Assembly (NCBI GenBank): GCA_030619585.1
Contig: JAUXBD010000013.1
Location: 1-9,879 of the forward strand
Length of the DNA: 9,879 bases
Source of the DNA: Desulfobacteraceae bacterium
GTDB taxonomy: Bacteria; Desulfobacterota; Desulfobacteria; Desulfobacterales; SURF-7
Reading direction: 5' to 3'
A program made the position numbers and the translations under genes. The notes beneath the pieces are model-generated. The model was not told the DNA's origin. It was given only the letters and a program-made list of their open reading frames with translations, and ran no database searches. How positions within the stretch are numbered: position 1 is the stretch's first letter; each line of letters starts with the position of its first letter. Positions 1 to 7,051 of the stretch are shown one piece after another.

Positions 1-2
1 AA

Positions 3-419
3 CGACATGGCTACGATCCGACTTCCAAGAAGATGAAAGAGGCTATAAAATATATACAAGACGCCCTGATCGAGACAAAGAAAATCAGTGCGTTTCTATC
101 TGCCAAAGAGTTCCACAATACGGATAAGAAACATGACCAGGTTATCGAAATTTTCAAAAAGGCCCTTGAAACATTAAAAAGCGATCAGAAAGGGTCATGT
201 GATAACAAGGACCAGGACAAAAAAGGCTCTGATGATAAACAAAAAGATGACCAGAAGAAAGATCAGCAAAACCAGAAAGGTCAGAAACAACAGCAGCAAA
301 AGCCCCTTGAGTTGACGCCACAGCAGGCCAGGGAGCTTTTAAACCGGTTGAACAAACAGGATACAAAAGGTAAAACAAAAGAAGAGAAAAGAGCCATAGA
401 CACTCCAAGGCCATGGTGA
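3..419 (+). CDS. batC: BatC-like TPR protein, C-terminal part (5' end outside window)
   Basis: The reading frame is open from the first bases of the window (RHGYDPTSKK precedes the first internal Met at 33), so this is the tail of a longer protein. The visible part has an amphipathic helical stretch (about visible residues 11-62) that resembles the end of a TPR region. A very hydrophilic low-complexity linker rich in Lys, Gln and Asp follows. The C-terminus then reads LTPQQARELLNRL and ends in basic residues and a final Trp. A charged, Gln-rich linker followed by a short 'xxxxARxLLxxL' helix and a terminal W is the usual ending of BatC-type (and some BatB-type) proteins. The next two genes are batD and batE, which supports the call. 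Bat proteins are thought to form a periplasmic/inner-membrane complex linked to MoxR ATPases and stress tolerance; the exact role is unsettled. It could instead be a BatB/BatC fusion, since the N-terminus is not visible. Confidence 0.62.
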   Translation, partial: RHGYDPTSKKMKEAIKYIQDALIETKKISAFLSAKEFHNTDKKHDQVIEIFKKALETLKSDQKGSCDNKDQDKKGSDDKQKDDQKKDQQNQKGQKQQQQKPLELTPQQARELLNRLNKQDTKGKTKEEKRAIDTPRPW

Positions 420-481
420 AATAATTGGTCGGCAGTATGCTTTCAGAGAGAACGGTCTAAGGTTGATTAGGACGTTTTAAA

Positions 482-638
482 TAAACGCAGAGACGCGGAG
501 GACGCAGAGATTCGCAGAGGATTAAAAAAATTTAAAATTATGCTTGAAAAGAAATTTTATCCTATAGCGCGTAAAAGTTGTAAAAATATTACTGATTATC
601 TCTGCGTGACTTTGCGTCCTCTACCGTCTTTGCGTTAA
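482..638. repeat. Imperfect long inverted repeat of CGCAGAG units in the batC-batD gap
   Basis: The left arm (about 484-519) contains four CGCAGAG-like units at 486-492, 494-500 (CGCGGAG), 503-509 and 513-519. The right arm (about 600-636) carries the complement, CTCTGCG or CTTTGCG, at 600-606, 610-616 and 628-634, plus a degraded unit near 620-626. Aligning the left arm with the reverse complement of the right arm gives about 29 identities in 36 columns including one gap. The arms enclose an AT-rich spacer of about 80 nt. RNA from either strand could fold into a long imperfect hairpin. It lies in a 258-nt gap with no gene. Its form suggests a dispersed, palindromic intergenic (MITE- or REP-like) element; this is inference, because only one copy is seen here. 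It may also affect transcription or mRNA stability between batC and batD. No U-run directly follows it, so a classic intrinsic terminator is not supported. Confidence 0.75.
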
Positions 639-677
639 AGACAGTTTGAGCTAACAAAATAATTTTATAGCTGAAAT

Positions 678-2585
678 ATGAGTTATATAATAATGAAAAG
701 GTGTATTGTTTTTTTTGTTGCGATTATACTTTCAGCAGGCACGGTGTTTGCCGATTCTGTTGATGTTGAATATATGGACAGAGAGTGTGTTGTGGGCGAG
801 AGTCTTTTTTTCAATGTAAAGATTAATATAGATAGCGACAAGTCGGGAGATAAACAGATAGATGTTTCAAAGGTAAAGTTAAACAACATACCTTTAAAGT
901 ATGAGGTCAGGGAGACAAGCACCTCATCTTTTACCGTTGTGATTAACGGAAGAACTGTTAATAAATCTTCGGGAGTTGTGAAAAACTACATTTTTGAAAT
1001 CCCCACCGGTAAAATCGGGGAGCTTACAATTCCGCCTTTCGAGATTAAGGTGGGTAATAAAACCTATACATCAGAACAGCTCAGGTTTAATGTCCTTCCC
1101 AAACCAAGATCCTCCGACCTTTTGTTTAAAACACTGCTCAAAAATCCTCATAATGTCTATTACCCGACCCAGGTGATCGAAATAGAAAACAAGATCTATT
1201 TTAGAAACTTTCCAGGGAGCCCTTCCATACAGAACATACACTTGCCGATTTTACAGCACAGAGGTTTTTCCTTAATCCCGGAAAAGAACGCGAATTGGGA
1301 GGCGGTTATTAATGAACAGCGATTTAATGTAAATCCAAAGCAGGGGACAGATGTTATAAACGGTAAAAAATACAACTTTTTTGCCTTTAACCTGAAGTTT
1401 CGTTTGATGGAAAGCGGCCGCTTCTCTTTTGATAACTATATAAGAATTGTAGTTGAAACAGGCAAGGTTACCCGGCAGAGTGGTTTTTTCGGCACACAAC
1501 TGGTAAAAGAGCAGAAGGTTTTGTATGCTGACAGTGACCCGTTTAAAATGGTTGTTCGGGATCTGCCAAACCAGAATGTTCCCCCCTCTTTTAACGGAGC
1601 TATCGGTGATTTTAAGATAAAGGTTATACCCAGCTGTGACACTGATGTGAAAGTCGGGGACCCGATAACCCTCTTAATAGAGATCTCAGGAAGAGGGACA
1701 TGGGAGTTTGTAAAAAGCCCGCCGATACATAAAATTCCTGAAATCACCGATTATTTTAAGGTGAGTCAGGATCCGGTCCTGGGAGAGGTATCGGAAGATA
1801 ATTCAAGCAAGACCTTTAATGTAAGAATGCGTGTAAAATCAAAAACTGTTGATAAGATCCCACCGATCCCCTTTACTTTCTTCAACCTGGTACAAGAGAA
1901 GTATGTCACCATCTATTCAGATCCTGTTTCCATTTTGGTGTTTGACACCCAAAGCAATGTAAGTGTTATGGATTACAGCCTTCGCGAGAAAGAGGAAAAA
2001 GGACAAAAAATTGCTAAAGAGGAGCGAAAAATCTCTGAGCAAAGTAGTCCGGATAAAGAGGCGTTTAAACCCAGACTCCCGGAGCTTATACAGATATCAG
2101 ATAATGTAAGTGGTCCTATTTTATATGAAGATCATAGTGCCCATTACCATAGAATTATCTATGCCTTGATGCCATTTGTAGTGGTGGCGATGCTGTTTTT
2201 GGTTAATATGTATAAAAACAGGAATGTAAGTTCAAAAGAGCTTGCGAGGGTTAAATCCAGGAAGGCCTATAAACATTTTTTGACCAATGCGTCCAGTCTG
2301 GAGAAAAGAAGTCCGGACTCGCCTGTTTTCTACCGTGACCTTGGAAGAAATATACTCACTTTTATGGAGGAGAGGTATGGTGTTTCAACGGCTGAGTTAA
2401 ACGGCGATTTTTTTAACCAGCTGATCGATATGCAAACAATTACGCGTGAAGGAGCAGAGGCTTTGACAAAGATTTGTGAGGAGGTTGATTATCGGAGATA
2501 TTCACCTGCAAAGTTTGATCAGGAGGTTGCCAAAACACTTCTTAAGAAGACAAAAGAGGTTTTAAAGGGATGCCAAATAAGCTGA
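678..2585 (+). CDS. batD: BatD family protein (membrane-anchored, Ig-like)
   Basis: This 635-residue protein has the BatD layout. A signal peptide (hydrophobic core about residues 9-24, likely cleavage after TVFA, residue 25) is followed by a long beta-rich periplasmic region (about 26-430) and a charged linker (about 435-465). One transmembrane helix (about 493-513, LMPFVVVAMLFLVNMY) precedes a helical cytosolic tail (about 514-635), the type seen in extended BatD proteins. BatD proteins of the 'oxygen tolerance' family are thought to work with the VWA proteins BatA/BatB and with BatC/BatE at the inner membrane; no enzymatic activity is known. The start is uncertain. ATG 678 gives five extra residues before the signal peptide, whereas ATG 693 (MKRCIVFF) is a more typical signal-peptide start; neither has a strong Shine-Dalgarno sequence. 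The 3' end overlaps batE by 16 nt, so the two are probably co-translated. I found no convincing promoter directly upstream, consistent with read-through from batC. Confidence 0.87.
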   Translation: MSYIIMKRCIVFFVAIILSAGTVFADSVDVEYMDRECVVGESLFFNVKINIDSDKSGDKQIDVSKVKLNNIPLKYEVRETSTSSFTVVINGRTVNKSSGVVKNYIFEIPTGKIGELTIPPFEIKVGNKTYTSEQLRFNVLPKPRSSDLLFKTLLKNPHNVYYPTQVIEIENKIYFRNFPGSPSIQNIHLPILQHRGFSLIPEKNANWEAVINEQRFNVNPKQGTDVINGKKYNFFAFNLKFRLMESGRFSFDNYIRIVVETGKVTRQSGFFGTQLVKEQKVLYADSDPFKMVVRDLPNQNVPPSFNGAIGDFKIKVIPSCDTDVKVGDPITLLIEISGRGTWEFVKSPPIHKIPEITDYFKVSQDPVLGEVSEDNSSKTFNVRMRVKSKTVDKIPPIPFTFFNLVQEKYVTIYSDPVSILVFDTQSNVSVMDYSLREKEEKGQKIAKEERKISEQSSPDKEAFKPRLPELIQISDNVSGPILYEDHSAHYHRIIYALMPFVVVAMLFLVNMYKNRNVSSKELARVKSRKAYKHFLTNASSLEKRSPDSPVFYRDLGRNILTFMEERYGVSTAELNGDFFNQLIDMQTITREGAEALTKICEEVDYRRYSPAKFDQEVAKTLLKKTKEVLKGCQIS

Positions 2586-3391
2586 ATTTATTAATCGTTT
2601 TAATGTTCTGCTTCCTTTCTTTACGGGCTGAAACGGTGCTTGCCGATAAAAATGCAAATGATAACGGGGACCATGATAACCGGGACCAGGCGCTAATCTA
2701 TTACCACCAGGGAATTTCAGCCGAAACGGTTGGGCTAAGGGAAGAAGTTTTTGAAAAAGCCCTTGAGACATACCTTTCCATATTTAACCGGATGAAAAGG
2801 GATGGGAAAATGAACGGGTTTTTATGCTACAATATCGGAAACTGTTATTTTAATCTAAAACAGATTGGTGAAGCTATTTTCTATTATAAGATGGGCCTGA
2901 AACTTCTGCCTGGAGATGAGAATATAATAGATAACTTAAAAACAGCTTTGGCAAAGCGCGAAGATGCCGTGGATGTAAAGAGCGGAGGCGTAAAAGAGGT
3001 GCTCTTGTTTTTTCACTACAAGATAAGTCCTGCAGTAAGAATTAATATCTTGATTGGTTTTTCCATTGCCTCAGCATTGCTGCTGACGGCTCTTATTTAT
3101 CGCAAAAGAACCTCGATTTTATATATGGCAGGCATACTTTGCGCATGTGTGTGCTGTCTTTTTATCAGCCTTTGTGTGGAGTATTATCTTCCCCGGCACA
3201 TTGGCGTTACCGTTCATTCGGCTAAAGTACGAAAAGATGCCGGCGAAGGCTTTGCCATGATCACCCCAAAACCTCTTGGAGAGGGCTCCGGTATCCGTGT
3301 ATTGTCTTTTAATAATGGATGGTATAAAGTTAAATTAAATGACGGAAGGAAAGGGTTTGTCCGGCAGAATCATTTGAGGCTTGTGTTATAG
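2570..3391 (+). CDS. batE: BatE family protein (TPR, two TM helices, SH3-like domain)
   Basis: In the 273-residue product, an N-terminal signal peptide or anchor (residues 5-20; possible cleavage after A20 or A25) is followed by a TPR-type helical repeat (about 82-127, with NIGNCYFNLKQIGEAIFYY and the LLPGDENIIDNL turn). Two adjacent transmembrane helices come next (about 158-179 and 184-208), the second Cys-rich (CACVCC). The C-terminal domain (about 212-273) is a bacterial SH3-like fold, seen from VRKDAGEG, the GSGIRVLSFNNGWYKVKL strand pair and GRKGFVRQNHL. TPR plus SH3 is the diagnostic architecture of BatE. The family is thought to act as a periplasm-facing scaffold in the Bat complex. 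The ATG lies inside the end of batD, and AGAGG at 2555-2559 sits 10 nt before it, so the start is supported and translational coupling with batD is likely. It is the last Bat gene seen here. Confidence 0.87.
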   Translation: MPNKLNLLIVLMFCFLSLRAETVLADKNANDNGDHDNRDQALIYYHQGISAETVGLREEVFEKALETYLSIFNRMKRDGKMNGFLCYNIGNCYFNLKQIGEAIFYYKMGLKLLPGDENIIDNLKTALAKREDAVDVKSGGVKEVLLFFHYKISPAVRINILIGFSIASALLLTALIYRKRTSILYMAGILCACVCCLFISLCVEYYLPRHIGVTVHSAKVRKDAGEGFAMITPKPLGEGSGIRVLSFNNGWYKVKLNDGRKGFVRQNHLRLVL

Positions 3392-3394
3392 GTT

Positions 3395-3413
3395 GAAACA
3401 TCAAGTTTCTTTT
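3395..3413 (+). terminator. Weak hairpin with T-run between batE and the kinase gene
   Basis: GAAAC (3395-3399) and GTTTC (3405-3409) form a 5-bp inverted repeat with a 5-nt loop, followed by four T residues. It begins 4 nt after the batE stop. The stem is short and AT-rich, so at most it would be a leaky terminator; transcription could well continue into the kinase gene 48 nt after batE. Confidence 0.2.
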
Positions 3414-3439
3414 AGCCCGCAATGTTTTATCGGTGATGT

Positions 3440-6049
3440 ATGCTTAGAACTAAGGATAATATAAAAGGGCCTTTACTTCTAACTGCCAATATTTTTTTTA
3501 CGGCGTGCGGGTATGCGATAGTATTTTGGCTTTTTGATTCCATTTTAAACCCCCTTATTATAGATGATTGTGGTTTTTTCCAGAGGTTTATCGGGTGTAG
3601 TGAAAGTGAAATCTTTGCCCGCATACCTGTTTTCCTTCTATTTATTCTTTTTGGCCTCCATACACAGTATGCAATAAACAGATACAAAAAAGTGGACGAT
3701 GCCCTGTATCTGAATGAAGAAAGATACAGGAATATTATAGAATCCATTGCCGAGGGGTATTATGAGGTTGACATACACGGCAACCTTACTTTCTGCAATG
3801 ATTCCATGTGCAAGATAACAGGTTTTACAAGAGAAGAGCTGATGGAAATGGATGTGTCGCAGTATCTTGATAAAGAAGATCTTAAGAGAACTTCCATGGC
3901 CTTTCAAAACATTTATCGTGTAGAGCTGGGCTTAAAAGAGTACGAATGGAAATTTACAAAAAGAAATGGATCTGTCTGTTACGTTTCAGCCACAATATCA
4001 TTGTTAAGAGATGCAAATGGAAACCCTGTGAAGTTTCATGGGTTTTTAAGGGATATTACAGGGCGTAAACAGGCCGAGGAGCTGGAGCAGGCAAAGTCGA
4101 AAGCCGAATCTGCCAACAAAGCCAAGGACGAGTTCCTTGCAAATATGAGCCATGAAATCAGGACGCCTTTAAATGCAATCATCGGTTTGGTAGAGCTGCT
4201 GCTTAACAAGGACCTTGCCGGCGACATAAGGGAAGACCTGGACGTTGTCATGTCCGCTGCTTTTGCCCTCCTTTCTTTAATAAACGATATCCTGGATTTT
4301 TCCAAGATAGAGGCGGGCAAGCTTAGGCTTGAAGCAACACCATTCGGTCTAAGGGATTTTCTTTGGGAATCTTTAAGGATAATCTCTGCAAATGCTCATG
4401 AAAAGGGGCTTGAGCTTACCTATCGTGTTGATACCGATGTGCCGGACAGTCTTGTGGGTGATTCTTTGCGGCTACGCCAGATAATATTTAACCTGGTGGG
4501 GAACGCTGTGAAATTTACAGATAGTGGTGAAATAGTGGTTTCTGTTAAACAGGTAAAAAAGGCCTGGTCTCATACGCACCTTTGTTTTTCAGTGGCAGAT
4601 ACAGGTATAGGTATTCCAAAGGCGAAGCAGGAGGATATTTTTCGTTCATTTGAACAGGTTTCCCCCGGCTTATTTGCCAAACGGCTTGGAGGTACAGGCC
4701 TGGGCCTTGCTGTCTCGTCCAGGCTCGTTGGTCTTATGTCTGGGGTGCTTGGTGTGGAGAGTGAACCCGGCAATGGCAGTACGTTTCATTTCACTGCCGG
4801 CTTTAACGTAGAGGAAAATGAAGAGAAGCCTGTTTTGCCGCCGCCCGATGTTGAACTTAGTGGGATAAAAGCCATGGTTGTTGATGACAGCCACACAACA
4901 TGCGAAATAGTATGCGAGATGTTGGATAGCTGGAATATATCTTCAGAGCCTGCATACTCTGCACAGGAGGCAAAACAGATCCTTGGTAGAGATGATAAAC
5001 AGGGCTCTTATTTTGATCTTATTTTGATTGATTCTGATATGCCTGAAAACGGTTTTTCACTTGCCAGGTGGATTAAGAAGCAGAGCAATATAAAAACCTG
5101 TGTTATTATGATGCTTACCCGCGTTCACAGGAGGGGTATGTCGGGGCTATGGCATATAGGCGTAAAGGGCAGCTTGACCAAACCGATACGCCCTTTTGAT
5201 CTGCTGGATCTGATCATAAATGTTCTTGGAATTAAAAAAATATCTGACGATGTTTCATGCCAAGTCAATACAAGGCTGCCTGATCCCGGTATTTGTTCGC
5301 TTCGTATTCTTGTTGCAGAGGACACGCCGTTTAACCAGAAATATATTTCCCGCCTTCTGGAGTACTGGGGCTATAGTTCAAAGATTGTGGATAATGGCCG
5401 ACTGGCGCTGGATGCTTTGTCCAAAGAAAGATTTGATATTGTGCTCATGGATGTGTTGATGCCCGAGATGGACGGGTTTGAAGCTGTTGGGGAAATAAGG
5501 AGAATGGAAAAAAAGACAGATCAACATATGCCGATCATAGCCATGACTGCCCGGGCAATGGAGGGTGACAAGGAGCGCTGTCTTGAAGCCGGCATGGATG
5601 AGTATATTTCAAAGCCCATATATGCCGGCAAACTGTTGGAAAAGATTAAAACCCTGGTGCCGCACAGTACAAAGGATATATCCTCTTTTACTCCCCCTGA
5701 AGATTCTCTGATACCAATAGAAAGAAGAGGGCTTTTAAAGGGCTTTGCCAATGACATTGAGTTTTTAAAAGAATCTATAAGTCAATTTATAAACGAATAT
5801 CCAAAAATGATGTCAACCATACGTGAAGCAATAGAAAGCAAGGACTACACTTTGCTCCAGTACACCGCACATAGCCTTAAAGGAATGCTCGGCAACTTCC
5901 ATGCCACGGATGCTGCCAAAGTAGCCTGGAACTTGGAAGCCATGGGCCGGGAAGAGGTCCTTGACGAAGCCATGAAAGTGTGCAACGCCCTGACTATTGA
6001 GATTTCGAGGCTTGATAAAAAGCTCCTGGAGATAGTTGAGGAGGATTAA
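3440..6049 (+). CDS. Hybrid sensor histidine kinase (2TM-PAS-HisKA-HATPase-REC-REC-Hpt)
   Basis: This 869-residue inner-membrane kinase has two transmembrane helices (about 12-36 and 62-80) around a loop of about 25 residues, leaving little room for a periplasmic sensor. A PAS domain (about 92-208, ending in the DITGRKQAEE signature) and a short coiled coil follow. In the HisKA domain H238 is the phosphoacceptor (MSHEIRTPLNA). The HATPase carries the N box N355, G1 motif DTGIGIP at 387-393 and G2 motif GGTGLGL at 417-423. REC1 has acidic residues D482/D483, acceptor D531, T560 and K581. REC2 has E627/D628, acceptor D671 and K725. The C-terminal Hpt has H811 in AHSLKG. Both receivers look active, although REC1 has lost the usual Asp in its MPxxDG segment (reads MPENGF). 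All parts of a His-Asp-His relay are present; the partner regulator is not. An in-frame TGA directly before the ATG region rules out a longer start, and GGTGA at 3432-3436 is a closely spaced ribosome-binding candidate. The ligand is unknown. Confidence 0.95.
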   Translation: MLRTKDNIKGPLLLTANIFFTACGYAIVFWLFDSILNPLIIDDCGFFQRFIGCSESEIFARIPVFLLFILFGLHTQYAINRYKKVDDALYLNEERYRNIIESIAEGYYEVDIHGNLTFCNDSMCKITGFTREELMEMDVSQYLDKEDLKRTSMAFQNIYRVELGLKEYEWKFTKRNGSVCYVSATISLLRDANGNPVKFHGFLRDITGRKQAEELEQAKSKAESANKAKDEFLANMSHEIRTPLNAIIGLVELLLNKDLAGDIREDLDVVMSAAFALLSLINDILDFSKIEAGKLRLEATPFGLRDFLWESLRIISANAHEKGLELTYRVDTDVPDSLVGDSLRLRQIIFNLVGNAVKFTDSGEIVVSVKQVKKAWSHTHLCFSVADTGIGIPKAKQEDIFRSFEQVSPGLFAKRLGGTGLGLAVSSRLVGLMSGVLGVESEPGNGSTFHFTAGFNVEENEEKPVLPPPDVELSGIKAMVVDDSHTTCEIVCEMLDSWNISSEPAYSAQEAKQILGRDDKQGSYFDLILIDSDMPENGFSLARWIKKQSNIKTCVIMMLTRVHRRGMSGLWHIGVKGSLTKPIRPFDLLDLIINVLGIKKISDDVSCQVNTRLPDPGICSLRILVAEDTPFNQKYISRLLEYWGYSSKIVDNGRLALDALSKERFDIVLMDVLMPEMDGFEAVGEIRRMEKKTDQHMPIIAMTARAMEGDKERCLEAGMDEYISKPIYAGKLLEKIKTLVPHSTKDISSFTPPEDSLIPIERRGLLKGFANDIEFLKESISQFINEYPKMMSTIREAIESKDYTLLQYTAHSLKGMLGNFHATDAAKVAWNLEAMGREEVLDEAMKVCNALTIEISRLDKKLLEIVEED

Positions 6050-7051
6050 TTACACTTCGTTCTCTCTCAGCCATTTTTCCAGACGACTAAGGCCCTCTTT
6101 TGTGGAAACCTCAGGGACGTAACCCAGATCTTTTTTTGCCGCGCTTATGTCAAACCAGTGGGCTGTGGCAAGCTCATCTGCCACAAACCGTGTCATTTTA
6201 GGCTCGCTTTTTATATTAAGGCTTTTATATGTGACTTCGAGGATAGCGCCGACCAGCCATACAAATCCATGGGGCATGGTCCTTGTTATAGGGTCAAGCC
6301 CTGCTGCCTTTAAAATATTATTAATCATGTCCCACATGGCAATTGGTTGGTCCTGGCTTATAAAGTAAATATTTCCTGAAAGATCTTTGTTTTGGTCCAG
6401 TTTGTCAGCGGCAAGAATGTGTGCATTGGCAGCATTGTCGATATATACCGTGTCCACAAGCTTGTCTTTACTGCCTACTTTTACCAGTTGTTTTGCCCTT
6501 TTGATAATTCTTGGTATAAGGTGGTTGTCTTCCGGCCCCCATATCAGGTGGGGTCTTATAATAATAGTTTTCAATCCTTTTTTTGAAGCAGCTACCACGC
6601 TTTGCTCAGCCAATGCCTTTGTTTTTGTATACGGGGTGGGAAATTTGTCAGGGTAGGGAAAGCTTTCGTCTACACCTTCCATGTCATGGTCGTTAAAAAT
6701 TACGCTTGGTGAACTGGTATGAACAAGCCTTGTTACATTGTGCTTGATGCATGCGGAAATAACATTTTTTGTGCCGATAAAATTTGTGTTGTGGTATTGG
6801 GAATAATCTCCCCATACACCGGGTTTTGCAGCAGTATGAAATACAACATCAATATCTTTGCATGCTTTTTCAACAGCATCCTTATGGGAGATGTCCCCTT
6901 TGACCTGAACAACACCCATGGATTCAAGTTCAGGGTAAAAACCCCTGGAAAAGCTTGATACATTTTCTCCTCTTTCAACGAGGCGTTTGACTATGGCTTT
7001 GCCAAGAAAACCACCGCCTCCTGTAACCAGGGTCTTTTGAGGTGATTTCAT
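6050..7051 (-). CDS. oleD: OleD-like 2-alkyl-3-oxoalkanoate reductase (extended SDR)
   Basis: This 333-residue protein is an extended short-chain dehydrogenase/reductase of the 3-beta-HSD/epimerase-like class. The N-terminal Rossmann fold has the GxxGxxG dinucleotide motif (TGGGGFLG, residues 10-17). The active site shows Ser in HTSSPSV (S113/S114) and YxxxK at Y141 and K145. RPHLIWGP (166-173) and YIDNAANA (203-210) are typical of this subfamily. OleD is known to use NADPH to reduce the beta-ketoacid formed by OleA to a 2-alkyl-3-hydroxyalkanoic acid, the substrate of OleC. The call rests on the family together with the adjacent oleC and oleB; alone, the sequence could be read as a sterol dehydrogenase-like or generic NAD(P)-dependent epimerase. 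Its ATG overlaps the oleC stop (ATGA, 7051-7048), so it is probably translated by coupling. Its stop abuts the stop of the convergent kinase gene. No ribosome-binding site is obvious. Confidence 0.88.
   Translation of the reverse strand: MKSPQKTLVTGGGGFLGKAIVKRLVERGENVSSFSRGFYPELESMGVVQVKGDISHKDAVEKACKDIDVVFHTAAKPGVWGDYSQYHNTNFIGTKNVISACIKHNVTRLVHTSSPSVIFNDHDMEGVDESFPYPDKFPTPYTKTKALAEQSVVAASKKGLKTIIIRPHLIWGPEDNHLIPRIIKRAKQLVKVGSKDKLVDTVYIDNAANAHILAADKLDQNKDLSGNIYFISQDQPIAMWDMINNILKAAGLDPITRTMPHGFVWLVGAILEVTYKSLNIKSEPKMTRFVADELATAHWFDISAAKKDLGYVPEVSTKEGLSRLEKWLRENEV

Noticed and set aside
154..414. Minus-strand open frame opposite the BatC tail
   Set aside because: It arises from the low-complexity AAA/CAG/GAT codons of the Lys/Gln/Asp-rich linker read in reverse; there is no support for translation.
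646..671. Possible promoter for batD (TTGAGC and TATAGC)
   Set aside because: The spacing is only 14 nt and both hexamers are imperfect in an AT-rich context, so it was not listed as a promoter.
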